This document shows, in pieces, positions 8,452 to 16,976 of a stretch of 64,000 bases of DNA; position 1 is the first letter of the stretch; every line of letters begins with the position of its first letter. Location of the stretch: positions 45,698-109,697 of the forward strand of contig JACPVR010000003.1 in assembly GCA_016197405.1 (NCBI GenBank), in the 5' to 3' direction. The notes beneath the pieces are model-generated. The model was given only the letters and a program-made list of their open reading frames with translations, had not been told where the DNA came from and did no database searches. Position numbers and translations under genes: made by a program. The stretch comes from Mycobacterium sp. (GTDB lineage Bacteria; Actinomycetota; Actinomycetes; Mycobacteriales; Mycobacteriaceae).

Positions 8452-10316
8452 TGGCTTCGAACATGACGTTGTTGCGCATCGCGACAGCAGGTTCGGTCGA
8501 CGACGGGAAATCAACCCTGATCGGCCGGCTGCTGTATGACTCCAAGGCCGTCATGGAGGATCAGCTGGCCTCGGTCGAGCGCACCTCCAAGGAGCGCGGC
8601 AACGATTACACCGACCTGGCCCTGGTGACCGATGGCCTGCGCGCCGAGCGCGAGCAGGGCATCACCATCGATGTCGCCTACCGCTATTTCGCAACGGCTA
8701 AGCGGAAATTCATCATCGCCGACACCCCGGGGCACATTCAGTACACCCGCAACATGGTGACCGGTACCTCGACGGCGCAGCTGGCGATCGTGCTCGTCGA
8801 CGCCCGCCACGGGCTGCTCGAGCAGTCCCGTCGGCACGCCTTCCTGGCCTCGCTGCTCGGTGTGCAGCACATCGTGCTGGCGGTCAACAAGATGGACCTG
8901 ATCGACTGGGACCGTGAACGATTCGAGTTCATCCGCGACGAGTTCCACGCCTTCGCTGCGCGCCTGGACATCCACGATGTCACCACCATTCCGCTGTCGG
9001 CGCTCACCGGCGACAATGTGGTCACCAAATCCGACAAGACGCCGTGGTACGAGGGGCCGGCCCTGCTGGCGCATCTCGAGGACGTCTACATCGCCGGTGA
9101 CCGCAACCTGATCGACGTCCGGTTCCCGGTGCAGTACGTCATCCGGCCGCAGACCCGTGACCATGCCGACCACCGCAGCTACGCGGGCACGGTGGCCGGC
9201 GGCGTGTTGCGACCCGGTGACGAGATCGTGGCGCTGCCCAACGGCAAACTGAGCCGGATCACCGCAATCGACGGCCCCACCGGCCCGGTCACCGAGGCGT
9301 TCCCGCCGATGGCCGTCTCGATAAGCCTGGCCGACGATATCGACATCTCCCGCGGCGACATGCTGGCGCGCCCGCAGAATCAGCCCGCCACCACCAGCGA
9401 GTTCGACGCCATGGTGTGCTGGATGGCCGATGACGCGGCGCTGGAACCGGGACGCGACTACGTCATCAAACACACCACCCGGACCACCAGGGCGCGGGTG
9501 ACGGGCCTGGACTACCGCCTCGACGTCAACACCCTGCACCGCGACAAGAGCGCAACGGCGCTCAAGCTCAACGAGCTGGGCCGCGTCACCTTGCGCACCC
9601 AGGTGCCGCTGTTGCTCGACGAGTATTCGCGCAATGCCGCCACCGGGTCGTTCATCCTGATCGATCCCGACACCAACGTCACGGTGGCGGCCGGCATGGT
9701 GCGCGACACCACCCCGGCGGCCGCCCGGTCGGCGACGCCCAACACCGTCCGGCATCAGTCGCTGGTCAGCGCGCAGGATCGGCTGAGTAAGGGCCGCACC
9801 CTGTGGTTCACCGGTCTGTCCGGTTCGGGCAAGTCGTCCATCGCGGTTCTCGTGGAGCAGAAACTGCTCGAAAGCGGCTGCCCGACATACATTCTCGACG
9901 GAGACAACCTGCGGCACGGCCTCAACGCCGACCTGGGGTTCTCGATGGCCGACCGCGCGGAGAATCTGCGCCGGCTCGCCCATATCGCCACGTTGATGGC
10001 CGATGCCGGTCTCACGGTGCTGGTGCCGGTCATCAGCCCGCTGACCGAGCACCGGGACCTGGCCCGCAAGGTGCACACCGATCAGGACGTCGACTTCTAC
10101 GAGATCTTCGTCGACACGCCACTGGAGGATTGCGAACGCCGTGATCCGAAGGGTCTGTACGCCAAGGCCCGGGCCGGTGAGATCACGCACTTCACCGGAA
10201 TCGACAGCCCGTATCAGCGTCCGCGGAACCCTGATCTGCGGCTGACTCCCGATCGTTCCTGTGATGAACTTGCCCAAGAAGTCGTCGATCTGCTGACAGT
10301 GGGTGCACATGGGTGA
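8451..10316 (+). CDS. cysNC: Fused sulfate adenylyltransferase subunit 1 / APS kinase
   Basis: A bifunctional 621-residue protein. The N-terminal part is the CysN GTPase, which drives APS formation: G1 loop GSVDDGKS at 14-21, G3 DTPGH, G4 NKMD, then beta-barrel domains. From about residue 440 a CysC APS kinase domain follows with Walker A GLSGSGKS at 455-462, the lid-like 'PLTEHRDLARK' and the 'DPKGLYAKARAGEI' segment; it phosphorylates APS to PAPS, the sulfate donor for sulfolipids and other sulfated products. Fusion of N and C is the normal arrangement in mycobacteria. It overlaps cysD by one base and cysQ by 8 bases. Confidence 0.97.
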   Translation: MASNMTLLRIATAGSVDDGKSTLIGRLLYDSKAVMEDQLASVERTSKERGNDYTDLALVTDGLRAEREQGITIDVAYRYFATAKRKFIIADTPGHIQYTRNMVTGTSTAQLAIVLVDARHGLLEQSRRHAFLASLLGVQHIVLAVNKMDLIDWDRERFEFIRDEFHAFAARLDIHDVTTIPLSALTGDNVVTKSDKTPWYEGPALLAHLEDVYIAGDRNLIDVRFPVQYVIRPQTRDHADHRSYAGTVAGGVLRPGDEIVALPNGKLSRITAIDGPTGPVTEAFPPMAVSISLADDIDISRGDMLARPQNQPATTSEFDAMVCWMADDAALEPGRDYVIKHTTRTTRARVTGLDYRLDVNTLHRDKSATALKLNELGRVTLRTQVPLLLDEYSRNAATGSFILIDPDTNVTVAAGMVRDTTPAAARSATPNTVRHQSLVSAQDRLSKGRTLWFTGLSGSGKSSIAVLVEQKLLESGCPTYILDGDNLRHGLNADLGFSMADRAENLRRLAHIATLMADAGLTVLVPVISPLTEHRDLARKVHTDQDVDFYEIFVDTPLEDCERRDPKGLYAKARAGEITHFTGIDSPYQRPRNPDLRLTPDRSCDELAQEVVDLLTVGAHG

Positions 10317-11040
10317 TCACGATCTGGCCGCCGAACTGGCGACGCGCGCCGGCCGGTTGTTGCTGACGGTCCGCGAGGAACTCGCCGAGGCTTCCACCGA
10401 TGAGCGCAAAGCCGCCGGCGACAAACGATCTCATGATTTCCTGATGGCCGAGCTGGCGGCGGCCCGGCCCGATGACATTGTGCTTTCCGAAGAGGGTGCC
10501 GACGACCCGGCCCGGCTCACCGCCGACCGGGTGTGGATCGTCGACCCACTCGACGGCACCCGGGAGTTCTCCGAACCGGGACGTGCGGACTGGGCCGTGC
10601 ACGTAGCCCTCTGGCAGAACGGCGAACTGGTGGCCGGAGCGGTCGCACTGCCGGCTCAGGACGTCACCTTGGCCACCCCCGACGTTGCCGCCCCGGCCGC
10701 CTTCGACGGTCCACCGCGGGTCGTGGTGTCCCGCACCCGCCCGCCCGCGGTGGCGTTGGCGGTGCGTGACGCCCTGGCCGGCACGCTGGTGGAGATGGGC
10801 TCGGCGGGTGCCAAGGTCGCCGCGGTGGTGCAGGGCCACGCGGACGTCTATGTGCACGCCGGCGGGCAGTACGAATGGGATTCGGCCGCCCCGGTGGCGG
10901 TGGCCCGTGCTGCCGGGTTGTTCACCTCGCGTATCGACGGTTCGCCGCTGCGCTACAACCAGACCGACATCAAGCTGCCCGACCTGATCGTGTGCCGGCC
11001 CGAATACGCCGACGCCGTGCTGGCGGTCACCAGGGCCTGA
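10309..11040 (+). CDS. cysQ: 3'(2'),5'-bisphosphate nucleotidase, CysQ-like
   Basis: A 243-residue member of the inositol monophosphatase superfamily, expected to remove the 3'-phosphate from PAP or PAPS and so recycle the by-product of sulfotransfer. The metal-binding motif VDPLDGTREF is intact around residue 80, with an upstream EEG (LSEEGADD) and the C-terminal 'YEWDSAAPVAVARAAG' motif. Two starts are possible: GTG at 10303 or ATG at 10309; both overlap the cysNC end, showing coupling. As I recall, M. tuberculosis cysQ (Rv2131c) lies elsewhere, so its presence in the cysDNC operon is a local difference that strengthens the PAP role. Confidence 0.87.
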   Translation: MGDHDLAAELATRAGRLLLTVREELAEASTDERKAAGDKRSHDFLMAELAAARPDDIVLSEEGADDPARLTADRVWIVDPLDGTREFSEPGRADWAVHVALWQNGELVAGAVALPAQDVTLATPDVAAPAAFDGPPRVVVSRTRPPAVALAVRDALAGTLVEMGSAGAKVAAVVQGHADVYVHAGGQYEWDSAAPVAVARAAGLFTSRIDGSPLRYNQTDIKLPDLIVCRPEYADAVLAVTRA

Positions 11041-11056
11041 CGCGGTAGGTTCGGGT

Positions 11057-11653
11057 ATGGCCGAACTACCGACACTACGGTCCCTTGCCGGGCTCCCCAC
11101 GGAGCCGGTGAGCTTGGCCGAGTCCACGTTGATCCTGATCGACTGCCAGAACACCTATACCGAGGGTGTGATGGAGCTCGAAGGTGTGCAACCGGCGCTC
11201 GCGGAAGCCGCCGCGCTGCTGGAGCGGGCGCGCAGTGCCGGTATCCCGATCATCCACATCCAGCACAACGACGGTCCCGGGTCGCTGTACGACATCGAGG
11301 GGCGCAGCGGCGCCATCGTCGACATCGTGGCGCCTCGCGGTGACGAGCCGGTGGTGGTGAAGGCCTATCCGAACTCCTTCGTCGACACCGATCTCGACGA
11401 TCGGCTGAAGGCCGTCAACGCCACCAACCTCGTGCTGGCCGGCTTCATGACACACATGTGTGTCAACTCCACCGCCCGCGGTGCGTTCAATCTTGGCTAC
11501 GCCCCGACGGTGGTCGCCGCCGCAACCGCCACGCGTGCGCTGCCCGGGCCCGGCGGCGATGTCCCGGCGGCGACAATGCAGGCAGCCAGCCTGGCTGCGG
11601 TCGCCGACCTGTTCGCCGTGGTGGCGCCCGACGCCGCGGCGATACCCGGTTAA
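11057..11653 (+). CDS. Isochorismatase-family cysteine hydrolase
   Basis: A 198-residue protein of the isochorismatase/nicotinamidase superfamily. The triad can be placed: Asp in LILIDCQN, Lys in VVKAYPNSF and Cys in THMCVNSTARGA. Members hydrolyse amides or vinyl ethers; the substrate here is not evident. It lies 16 bp after cysQ and 27 bp before the Rrf2 regulator, all on the plus strand, so it may be co-transcribed with the sulfate activation genes. Without a siderophore cluster nearby, isochorismate is not a favoured substrate. Confidence 0.85.
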   Translation: MAELPTLRSLAGLPTEPVSLAESTLILIDCQNTYTEGVMELEGVQPALAEAAALLERARSAGIPIIHIQHNDGPGSLYDIEGRSGAIVDIVAPRGDEPVVVKAYPNSFVDTDLDDRLKAVNATNLVLAGFMTHMCVNSTARGAFNLGYAPTVVAAATATRALPGPGGDVPAATMQAASLAAVADLFAVVAPDAAAIPG

Positions 11654-11680
11654 CACCGCCCGAATGGCAGAATTCGCCTG

Positions 11681-12160
11681 ATGAGGATGTCGGCGAAGGC
11701 GGAGTACGCCGTGCGAGCCATGGTGCAGCTCGCCACGGTGGAACCCGGCATCCTGGTGAAAACCGACGACCTGGCCAAGGCGCAGGGCATCCCCGCGCAA
11801 TTCCTGGTCGATATCCTCGCCGCCTTGCGCAACGACCGACTGGTGCGCAGCCATCGCGGACGGGAGGGCGGCTACGCGCTCGGTCGTTCCGCCGAGCAGA
11901 TCAGCATCGCCGATGTGCTGCGCTGCATCGACGGACCGCTGGCCAGTGTGCGCGATATCGGGCTGGGGGACCTGCCGTACTCCGGCCCGACCGAGAAACT
12001 CACCGATGTATGGCGAGCATTGCGGGCAAGCATGCGGGCGGTGCTGGAGCAGACCAGCCTGGCCGACGTGGCCTCAGGAACGCTGCCGCCGCACGTCAGC
12101 GGCCTGGCCGATGACTATCGCAGGCAGGAGACCAGCCGCGGTCACCGCTCGGCGGGCTGA
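11681..12160 (+). CDS. Rrf2-family transcriptional regulator
   Basis: A 159-residue Rrf2 winged-helix regulator resembling M. tuberculosis Rv1287, which occupies the same place after cysDNC. The N-terminal helix-turn-helix reads [16 protein letters not shown] then [21 protein letters not shown], with the wing [13 protein letters not shown]. The Cys triad that holds Fe-S clusters in IscR or NsrR is absent; the only Cys is in LRCIDGP. This favours a CymR-like mode that senses sulfur metabolites or a partner enzyme. It probably acts on the alternating half-sites upstream of cysD. Its 3' end overlaps a convergent small gene by 19 bp. Confidence 0.9.
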   Translation: MRMSAKAEYAVRAMVQLATVEPGILVKTDDLAKAQGIPAQFLVDILAALRNDRLVRSHRGREGGYALGRSAEQISIADVLRCIDGPLASVRDIGLGDLPYSGPTEKLTDVWRALRASMRAVLEQTSLADVASGTLPPHVSGLADDYRRQETSRGHRSAG

Positions 12161-12366
12161 GCGCCGCCGTCCCCCTCGGCCTGCTCGTCCTTGCCGTACT
12201 TCGGGTTACCGTCGTCGTCGAGCCAGTCGTTGACCGCGGTCCCGGTGATGGTGTTGTGCGACCCGGGCAGCACCGCCGTGGGGCGGTCGTCGTAGGCACG
12301 CGCCATCTCGGCGGCCTCTTCTTTTGCCGATTCGGTGACTTCCACCGGCGTCTCGTTTGATTCCAT
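12142..12366 (-). CDS. Small acidic hypothetical protein
   Basis: A 74-residue, strongly acidic soluble protein with no signal or membrane segment ([26 protein letters not shown] in the middle is its most regular part, quoted only in outline: [20 protein letters not shown]). I recognise this kind of short protein from mycobacterial genomes but no function. It is convergent with and overlaps the end of the Rrf2 gene by 19 bp. It could be the first gene after the conserved sulfur block. Confidence 0.6.
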   Translation of the reverse strand: MESNETPVEVTESAKEEAAEMARAYDDRPTAVLPGSHNTITGTAVNDWLDDDGNPKYGKDEQAEGDGGAQPAER

Positions 12367-12419
12367 GCCCGTTCGGCTGCCCCGAACGCTGTGAGCCGAA
12401 ACACACCGGCGGTGATTGC

Positions 12420-13298
12420 TCAGTCCCGGCGCGAGATGGTCAGGTCACCGCTGTCGGTGCGCGCCGTGATGACCGCGACCGCGGCGGCGGGATCCGCTGC
12501 CTGCGGTACCCGGACCACGGTGTCTCCCGATCCGCTGGCGGCGTTGACCGCGAACGGTCCCGGCCCGGGCACGTCGAGCCGCACGTCGCCGTCCCCGGTT
12601 CTCACCGAGATGGTTCGCGGTGCGCTGTCGAAGTCGACGGTGACGTCACCGTCGATGCTGTTGGCCGCGAACGACTCTCGCACCGCGATGGGCGTACGGG
12701 TATGGATGCCGCCATCCTGGGTGTGGATCTCGATGGCGCGTGCCGAACCACGCAGCAGCACGCCGCCGTCGGTCACGTGCGCCACCAGCCGATCCAGATC
12801 CGCATCGGCCATCAAGACGCCGTCCTGCTGTGTCGTGCTGACACTGAGGCGGCGGGCGAGATCCGGTGGCAGCACCACCGTCAGCACCCCGCCGCCCCAG
12901 CTGAGCCAGCCCGGATCCCGGCCGCTGACACGCACGCGGACGTCGGTGCCGGTGGCGATGTCGAGACCGCCGCCTGCGCCGCCCGCGCTGAGGAATCGAA
13001 GGTCCACCCGGGGCTGGGTCACGTCCGGATCGGTGGTCAAGCGCACCGCCATCGGCAGATCACCGGTGTCGATCGCCAGGGTGCGCATGGTCGCGGGCAG
13101 CGGCTGCGAATCGGCGATCATCCGGGTGTTACCGATCCCGACGGCCGCGGCCGTCAGACCGCCCACCGTGCCGAGCAGCAGAAGTGTCGCGGCGAGCACC
13201 AGGGCCACCCGGATCGTGGTGCGGGCCGCACTGGTCACGGCGGGCGGCTGCGCCGCGGGTGCGGGCGGGTAGGGCATCGTCATCAGCAGGTCCTTCAT
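12420..13298 (-). CDS. DUF4097-type membrane-anchored beta-helix protein
   Basis: A 292-residue protein with a cytoplasmic Pro-rich N-terminus, one membrane helix near residues 29-50 (VALVLAATLLLLGTVGGLTA) and an extracytoplasmic domain made of repeated short beta turns (IEIHTQDGGIHTRTP, DGDVTVDFDSAP, DGDVRLDVPGPG, SGDLTISRRD). This pattern is that of the DUF4097 putative adhesin family, which includes LiaG of Bacillus. It is the last gene of a histidine kinase, response regulator, DUF4097 operon; its start codon directly abuts the regulator's stop. It may be an output or a sensor accessory at the envelope. Function is inferred from family and context only. Confidence 0.78.
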   Translation of the reverse strand: MKDLLMTMPYPPAPAAQPPAVTSAARTTIRVALVLAATLLLLGTVGGLTAAAVGIGNTRMIADSQPLPATMRTLAIDTGDLPMAVRLTTDPDVTQPRVDLRFLSAGGAGGGLDIATGTDVRVRVSGRDPGWLSWGGGVLTVVLPPDLARRLSVSTTQQDGVLMADADLDRLVAHVTDGGVLLRGSARAIEIHTQDGGIHTRTPIAVRESFAANSIDGDVTVDFDSAPRTISVRTGDGDVRLDVPGPGPFAVNAASGSGDTVVRVPQAADPAAAVAVITARTDSGDLTISRRD

Positions 13299-13943
13299 TC
13301 AGGATTCGAGGTAACGCAGGACGGCGAGTACGCGGCGGTTCTCGGTCTCGTCGGGTGCCAGGTCGAACTTCGTGAAGATCGAGGCGATGTGTTTCTCCGC
13401 GGATCCGGTCGAGATCGACAGGGTGCTCGCGATGGCCGAATTGGTCTTGCCCTCGGCCATCAGTTGCAGCACGTCCTGCTCTCGGGGGGTCAGCTGGCCC
13501 AAGGTGTTTCGCCGCTGCGAGCGCACCAGGATCTGGGACACCACTTCGGGATCGAGCACGGTGCCGCCGGCGCCCACCGTGGTGACGGCGTCCAGGAAAG
13601 CCGGTACGTCGGCGACCCGATCCTTGAGCAGATAGCCGAACCCGCGGGTGTCCGAGGCGATCAACTCGGCCGCATACCGTTCTTCGACGTAGTGCGACAG
13701 CACCAGTACCGCCGATTCCGGATTCTGGCTGCGCAGGATGGCGGCCGCGCGGATGCCTTCGTCGGTGAAGGTCGGCGGCATCCGGACATCGACGATCACC
13801 AGATCCGGTTGCTTGTCCCCGACGATCCAGAGCAGATCGGTCGCATCGGACACCCCCGCGACGACCTCGTGGCCGGTGTCGGTGAGGATCCGCTCGAGTC
13901 CGGCCCGCAGCAGAGCGGAATCCTCGGCGATCACGATCCGCAT
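13299..13943 (-). CDS. NarL/LuxR-type response regulator
   Basis: A 214-residue two-component regulator. The receiver domain (1-120) has the acidic pocket ED at 7-8, the phospho-acceptor Asp52 in IVDVRMP, and the conserved Lys in YLLKDRV. A LuxR-type helix-turn-helix covers about 150-210 (LTPREQDVLQLMAEG, then STGSAEKHIASIFTKF). It overlaps the upstream histidine kinase by 13 bp, so the two are made together. Targets are unknown; the adjoining DUF4097 gene and itself are likely. Confidence 0.93.
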   Translation of the reverse strand: MRIVIAEDSALLRAGLERILTDTGHEVVAGVSDATDLLWIVGDKQPDLVIVDVRMPPTFTDEGIRAAAILRSQNPESAVLVLSHYVEERYAAELIASDTRGFGYLLKDRVADVPAFLDAVTTVGAGGTVLDPEVVSQILVRSQRRNTLGQLTPREQDVLQLMAEGKTNSAIASTLSISTGSAEKHIASIFTKFDLAPDETENRRVLAVLRYLES

Positions 13944-15232
13944 GGCAGCACCGCACTGACGATCGTCGGGCCGGTGGCGGGACTCGACACCGTGAAGACC
14001 CCGCCCGCCGAGCGCACCCGTTCGGCCAGACCGCGCAGCCCGGTGCTGTCCTCGTCGTCGGTGACGAGCGCACCGCCGCGGCCGTCGTCGAACACCGAGA
14101 TGTGCAGCGCGCCGGCGGTGTCGTCGAGCCGGACAGTGACCACGGCCCTGGTGGCCTCGGCGTGTTTGGCGACATTGGTCAGCGCCTCGGCGACGACGGA
14201 GTAGGCCACCGCCTCGATCTCGTCGGGTAGTCGACGTGGCAGTTGGATGTTGAGATGCGTTGGTACTCCAGATGTCTCGCTGCGTTGTACGACAGCCGAC
14301 AGTGCGGCGTCGAGGCCGCGGTCGGCCAGGATGGTCGGGGCGATACCGCGCACGACGTTGCGCAGCTCGGCGAGGGCCTGTTTGGCGTCGTCATGGGCTT
14401 CGGCGATCAATGCCTTCGCCGCGGGCAGGTCGTCGTCGAGTTTGGTCTGGGCCAGCCCGATGGTCATCGCCAGCGAAACCAGCCGCGGCTGCACGCTGTC
14501 ATGCAGGTCGCGCTCGATGCGGTGGCGTTCGGTCTGCGCTGACGAGACGGCGCCCTGCCGGGCATCGGCCAGCGCGTACACCTGGTTGCGCAGGGCATCG
14601 GTCGGTGACGGGGAGAGCAGCCATCGATCGATTCGGGCGTCCAGCGCCGGTGCCAGTGCCAGGATTGCGATGGCCGCGACCAGCGCCACCACCGCCAACA
14701 GGAACGCCACCGGCGGTGCGAGGAAGTCCAGGCCGGCCGCCGGGTCGCTGCGACGCGCCGCGATCGATGCCGCCGGGCCCAGGAATGCGAAACCCAGCAG
14801 GGCGATCGCCGCGGTGGTGGCCGTCGCGTCATAGACCATCCGTAGATAGTGCTGCGCGCAGCCTTTCCAGAATCGGGCGCTGCTGACATCGAGCCACAGT
14901 TGGTGCAGCCATCGCTGGAACCCGGTGTGCTGCGACAGCGGCCGAATCGGGACCGGGATGCCCATACCGAAAACCGCTTCGCTGCGCAGCCGCTCGACGG
15001 TCTCCACACCGCGCATCAGATAGATGAACACCACCGCGGCCAGCACGAAACCGATCAGCGACGGGATCGACGACACCGCGACGATCAGGATGGCCAACGG
15101 GATCCAGAACCACACCACAGCCACCGCGGCACCGCTGACCATCGACGCTGTCGGGACGACACCGATATGCCAATCCCGGTTCCGTCCGAGATCGGTCGTG
15201 CTCAGGCCGGCGTTGTCGGTGATTGCAACCAT
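13931..15232 (-). CDS. NarL-type sensor histidine kinase
   Basis: A 433-residue membrane histidine kinase. Two hydrophobic segments lie near residues 30-75, then a membrane-associated region with two more at about 140-210, then a HisKA_3 dimerisation domain with the phospho-accepting His244 (IERDLHDSVQPR) and an ATPase domain with N box (EALTNVAKHAE) and G box (DDGRGG, STGLRGLAERV). The chosen start is MVAITDNAGLS; the frame remains open much further upstream, but only across the divergent transporter gene. There is no large extracytoplasmic sensor, so it probably senses a stimulus within the membrane. It pairs with the next gene. Confidence 0.92.
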   Translation of the reverse strand: MVAITDNAGLSTTDLGRNRDWHIGVVPTASMVSGAAVAVVWFWIPLAILIVAVSSIPSLIGFVLAAVVFIYLMRGVETVERLRSEAVFGMGIPVPIRPLSQHTGFQRWLHQLWLDVSSARFWKGCAQHYLRMVYDATATTAAIALLGFAFLGPAASIAARRSDPAAGLDFLAPPVAFLLAVVALVAAIAILALAPALDARIDRWLLSPSPTDALRNQVYALADARQGAVSSAQTERHRIERDLHDSVQPRLVSLAMTIGLAQTKLDDDLPAAKALIAEAHDDAKQALAELRNVVRGIAPTILADRGLDAALSAVVQRSETSGVPTHLNIQLPRRLPDEIEAVAYSVVAEALTNVAKHAEATRAVVTVRLDDTAGALHISVFDDGRGGALVTDDEDSTGLRGLAERVRSAGGVFTVSSPATGPTIVSAVLPCGS

Positions 15233-15334
15233 GCCCCCAAACCTAGGGACCGGGAGGGCTGGGCGACACAGCGTTTCCCTCCGAATGTCCGTGGGGGAAA
15301 ACCCCCGGATCGCGAATCGCAGTAGGCTGCCGAC
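15233..15334. promoter_or_regulatory. Divergent promoter region, histidine kinase / TDT transporter
   Basis: A 102-bp gap. It contains GGAGGG and CCCTCC arms about 20 bases apart and a GGGGG-AAAA-CCCCC palindrome at 15293-15306. TAGGCT at 15323-15328 lies 6 bases before the transporter's GTG and could be the -10 of a leaderless transcript. The palindromes are candidate sites for the adjacent response regulator or another factor. Confidence 0.4.
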
Positions 15335-16459
15335 GTGTCGAGCCCGCAGAGACGTGTCGAGGTACTGGGCAATATCGGTCCCAACTGGTTCGCCTCGGTC
15401 ATGGGCACCGGGATCGTCGCCACCGCGGCGGCCTCCCTGCCGGTACACGTGCCGGGTCTGCAGACCTTCGCGCGCGTGGTGTGGGTTATCGCCGCGCTGC
15501 TGCTGGTGGTCCTGATCGTGGTGATCGGCGGGCACTGGCTGCGTCATCCCACCGTTGCGCGCACCCATGCCCGGAACCCGCAGATGGCGCATTTCTACGG
15601 GGCGGCGCCGATGGCGTTGATGACGGTCGGCGGCGGTGCCCTCCTGGTGGGCAAGGATCTGATCGGCGAACGCGTCGCGGTGGACCTGGCGTGGGTGTTG
15701 TGGACCGCGGGCACCCTCGGCGGTCTCTTCACCGCGGTGAGCATCCCGTACCTGATGTTCACCCAATACCGGGTGGAAGCCGACGCCGCATTCGGCGGCT
15801 GGCTGATGCCGGTGGTCCCGCCGATGGTGTCGGCAGCCACCGGAGCGTTGTTGATCCCGCATATGGCGCCGGGTACCGGGCAGCAGACACTGCTGTACGG
15901 CTGCTATGCCATGTTCGGTCTGTCGCTGATGGCTTCGATCCTGATCATCGCGATGATCTGGACGCGGCTGACGCTGTACGGCACATCGGGTTCGGCGCGG
16001 GTGCCCACGCTGTGGATCGTGTTGGGCCCGCTTGGGCAATCCATCACCGCGGCAGGGCTTCTCGGCACCAATGCGGCCCTGGCGGTCAAGCCGGAGATCG
16101 CCGAGGATCTCAGCGTCTTCGCGATCCTCTACGGCGTCCCGGTCTGGGGATTCGCGGTGCTGTGGATTGCGTTGGCGATGTCGCTGACCGTGCGGACGCT
16201 GCGGCGCGGGATGCCGTTCGCATTGACGTGGTGGAGCCTGACCTTTCCGGTCGGCACCTTCGTCACCGGCACCACGCAGCTTGCGGTGCACACCGGGCTG
16301 CCGGCCTTCCGGTATGCCGCCGCTCTGGCCTATCTGGGCCTGTTGACCACCTGGATCGTCGTCGCGGTGCGCACGACCGGCGGCAGTGTGCGGGGCAACC
16401 TATTCGCGCCGCCGCCCAGCGGCGGGCCCATCAAAGCCTTCAAAGACCCGGCATCCTGA
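15335..16459 (+). CDS. TDT-family (TehA/SLAC1-like) membrane transporter
   Basis: A 374-residue protein with about ten membrane helices and the features of the tellurite-resistance/dicarboxylate (TDT) family: NWFASVMGTGIVATAAA at the first helix and TFPVGTFVTGTTQLAV near residue 310. Relatives are anion channels or carry malate, sulfite or tellurite-related anions. Start is GTG at 15335; there is no better upstream choice because of the short divergent gap. The substrate is unknown. Confidence 0.88.
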   Translation: MSSPQRRVEVLGNIGPNWFASVMGTGIVATAAASLPVHVPGLQTFARVVWVIAALLLVVLIVVIGGHWLRHPTVARTHARNPQMAHFYGAAPMALMTVGGGALLVGKDLIGERVAVDLAWVLWTAGTLGGLFTAVSIPYLMFTQYRVEADAAFGGWLMPVVPPMVSAATGALLIPHMAPGTGQQTLLYGCYAMFGLSLMASILIIAMIWTRLTLYGTSGSARVPTLWIVLGPLGQSITAAGLLGTNAALAVKPEIAEDLSVFAILYGVPVWGFAVLWIALAMSLTVRTLRRGMPFALTWWSLTFPVGTFVTGTTQLAVHTGLPAFRYAAALAYLGLLTTWIVVAVRTTGGSVRGNLFAPPPSGGPIKAFKDPAS

Positions 16460-16468
16460 ACTGCCGGC

Positions 16469-16882
16469 TCATTTCGGCGCCGACAGCTCCAGGGCGATGT
16501 TGTCGGGATCGCGGAACTCCAGGATGAACATGGCGCCGATATCCTTGACGCCGGCGTGCGGGATGCCGAGATCATCGAGATGTGCTGCGGCCGCGTCGAT
16601 ATCGGCCTTGCTCGGCACTTTGAATGCCAGATGGTCCAGTCCCACCCGGTCCTCGTCGAATGCCCCGGTCGCCACCGGACGCAGCCCGATCAGCCCGTCG
16701 CCGAACCGGTAGATGACACCGCCGAACAGAAAACTCAACTCGGCCCTGGTCTTCTCGTCGGCGTCGGCGGGCACCTCGATGGCGACCGGCCAGCCGAAGA
16801 CACTTTCGTAGAACTGCCGCGAACGCGCGATATCGGTGACGGTGAGCCTGATGTGCGAGAACTCGGTGGTGGTTATTGTCAT
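16469..16882 (-). CDS. VOC (glyoxalase/bleomycin resistance) family protein
   Basis: A 137-residue single vicinal-oxygen-chelate domain protein. The two beta-alpha-beta-beta-beta modules start at FSHIRLTVTDIARSRQFYESVFGW and at DRVGLDHLAFKVPSKADIDAA (outlined here). Metal-ligand-type residues are visible: His near the start (FSHIRL), His in GLDHLAF and Glu in NIALEL. Start chosen at MTITTTEF. Enzymatic role is not predictable; it may act on a small aromatic or aldehyde substrate. It lies convergent to the transporter gene with 9 bp between stops and divergent from the LLM operon. Confidence 0.85.
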   Translation of the reverse strand: MTITTTEFSHIRLTVTDIARSRQFYESVFGWPVAIEVPADADEKTRAELSFLFGGVIYRFGDGLIGLRPVATGAFDEDRVGLDHLAFKVPSKADIDAAAAHLDDLGIPHAGVKDIGAMFILEFRDPDNIALELSAPK

Positions 16883-16976
16883 CCACCCACTCTGCCAGTG
16901 CACGCAAACCTGACGTCGCGCGCCCATTACCTGCGGTCTGGTCGGCGCGGCGCCGATCCGTGCCAGAATCGCGAAC

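Noticed and set aside
12357..14204. 615-codon plus-strand open frame across the DUF4097 and response regulator genes
   Set aside because: It is antisense to two recognisable genes and its product is low-complexity Arg/His/Gly.
13931..16291. Histidine kinase extended to 786 residues
   Set aside because: The upstream 353 codons run antisense to the TDT transporter and are His/Arg/Gln/Asp-rich; a normal kinase start exists at 15232.
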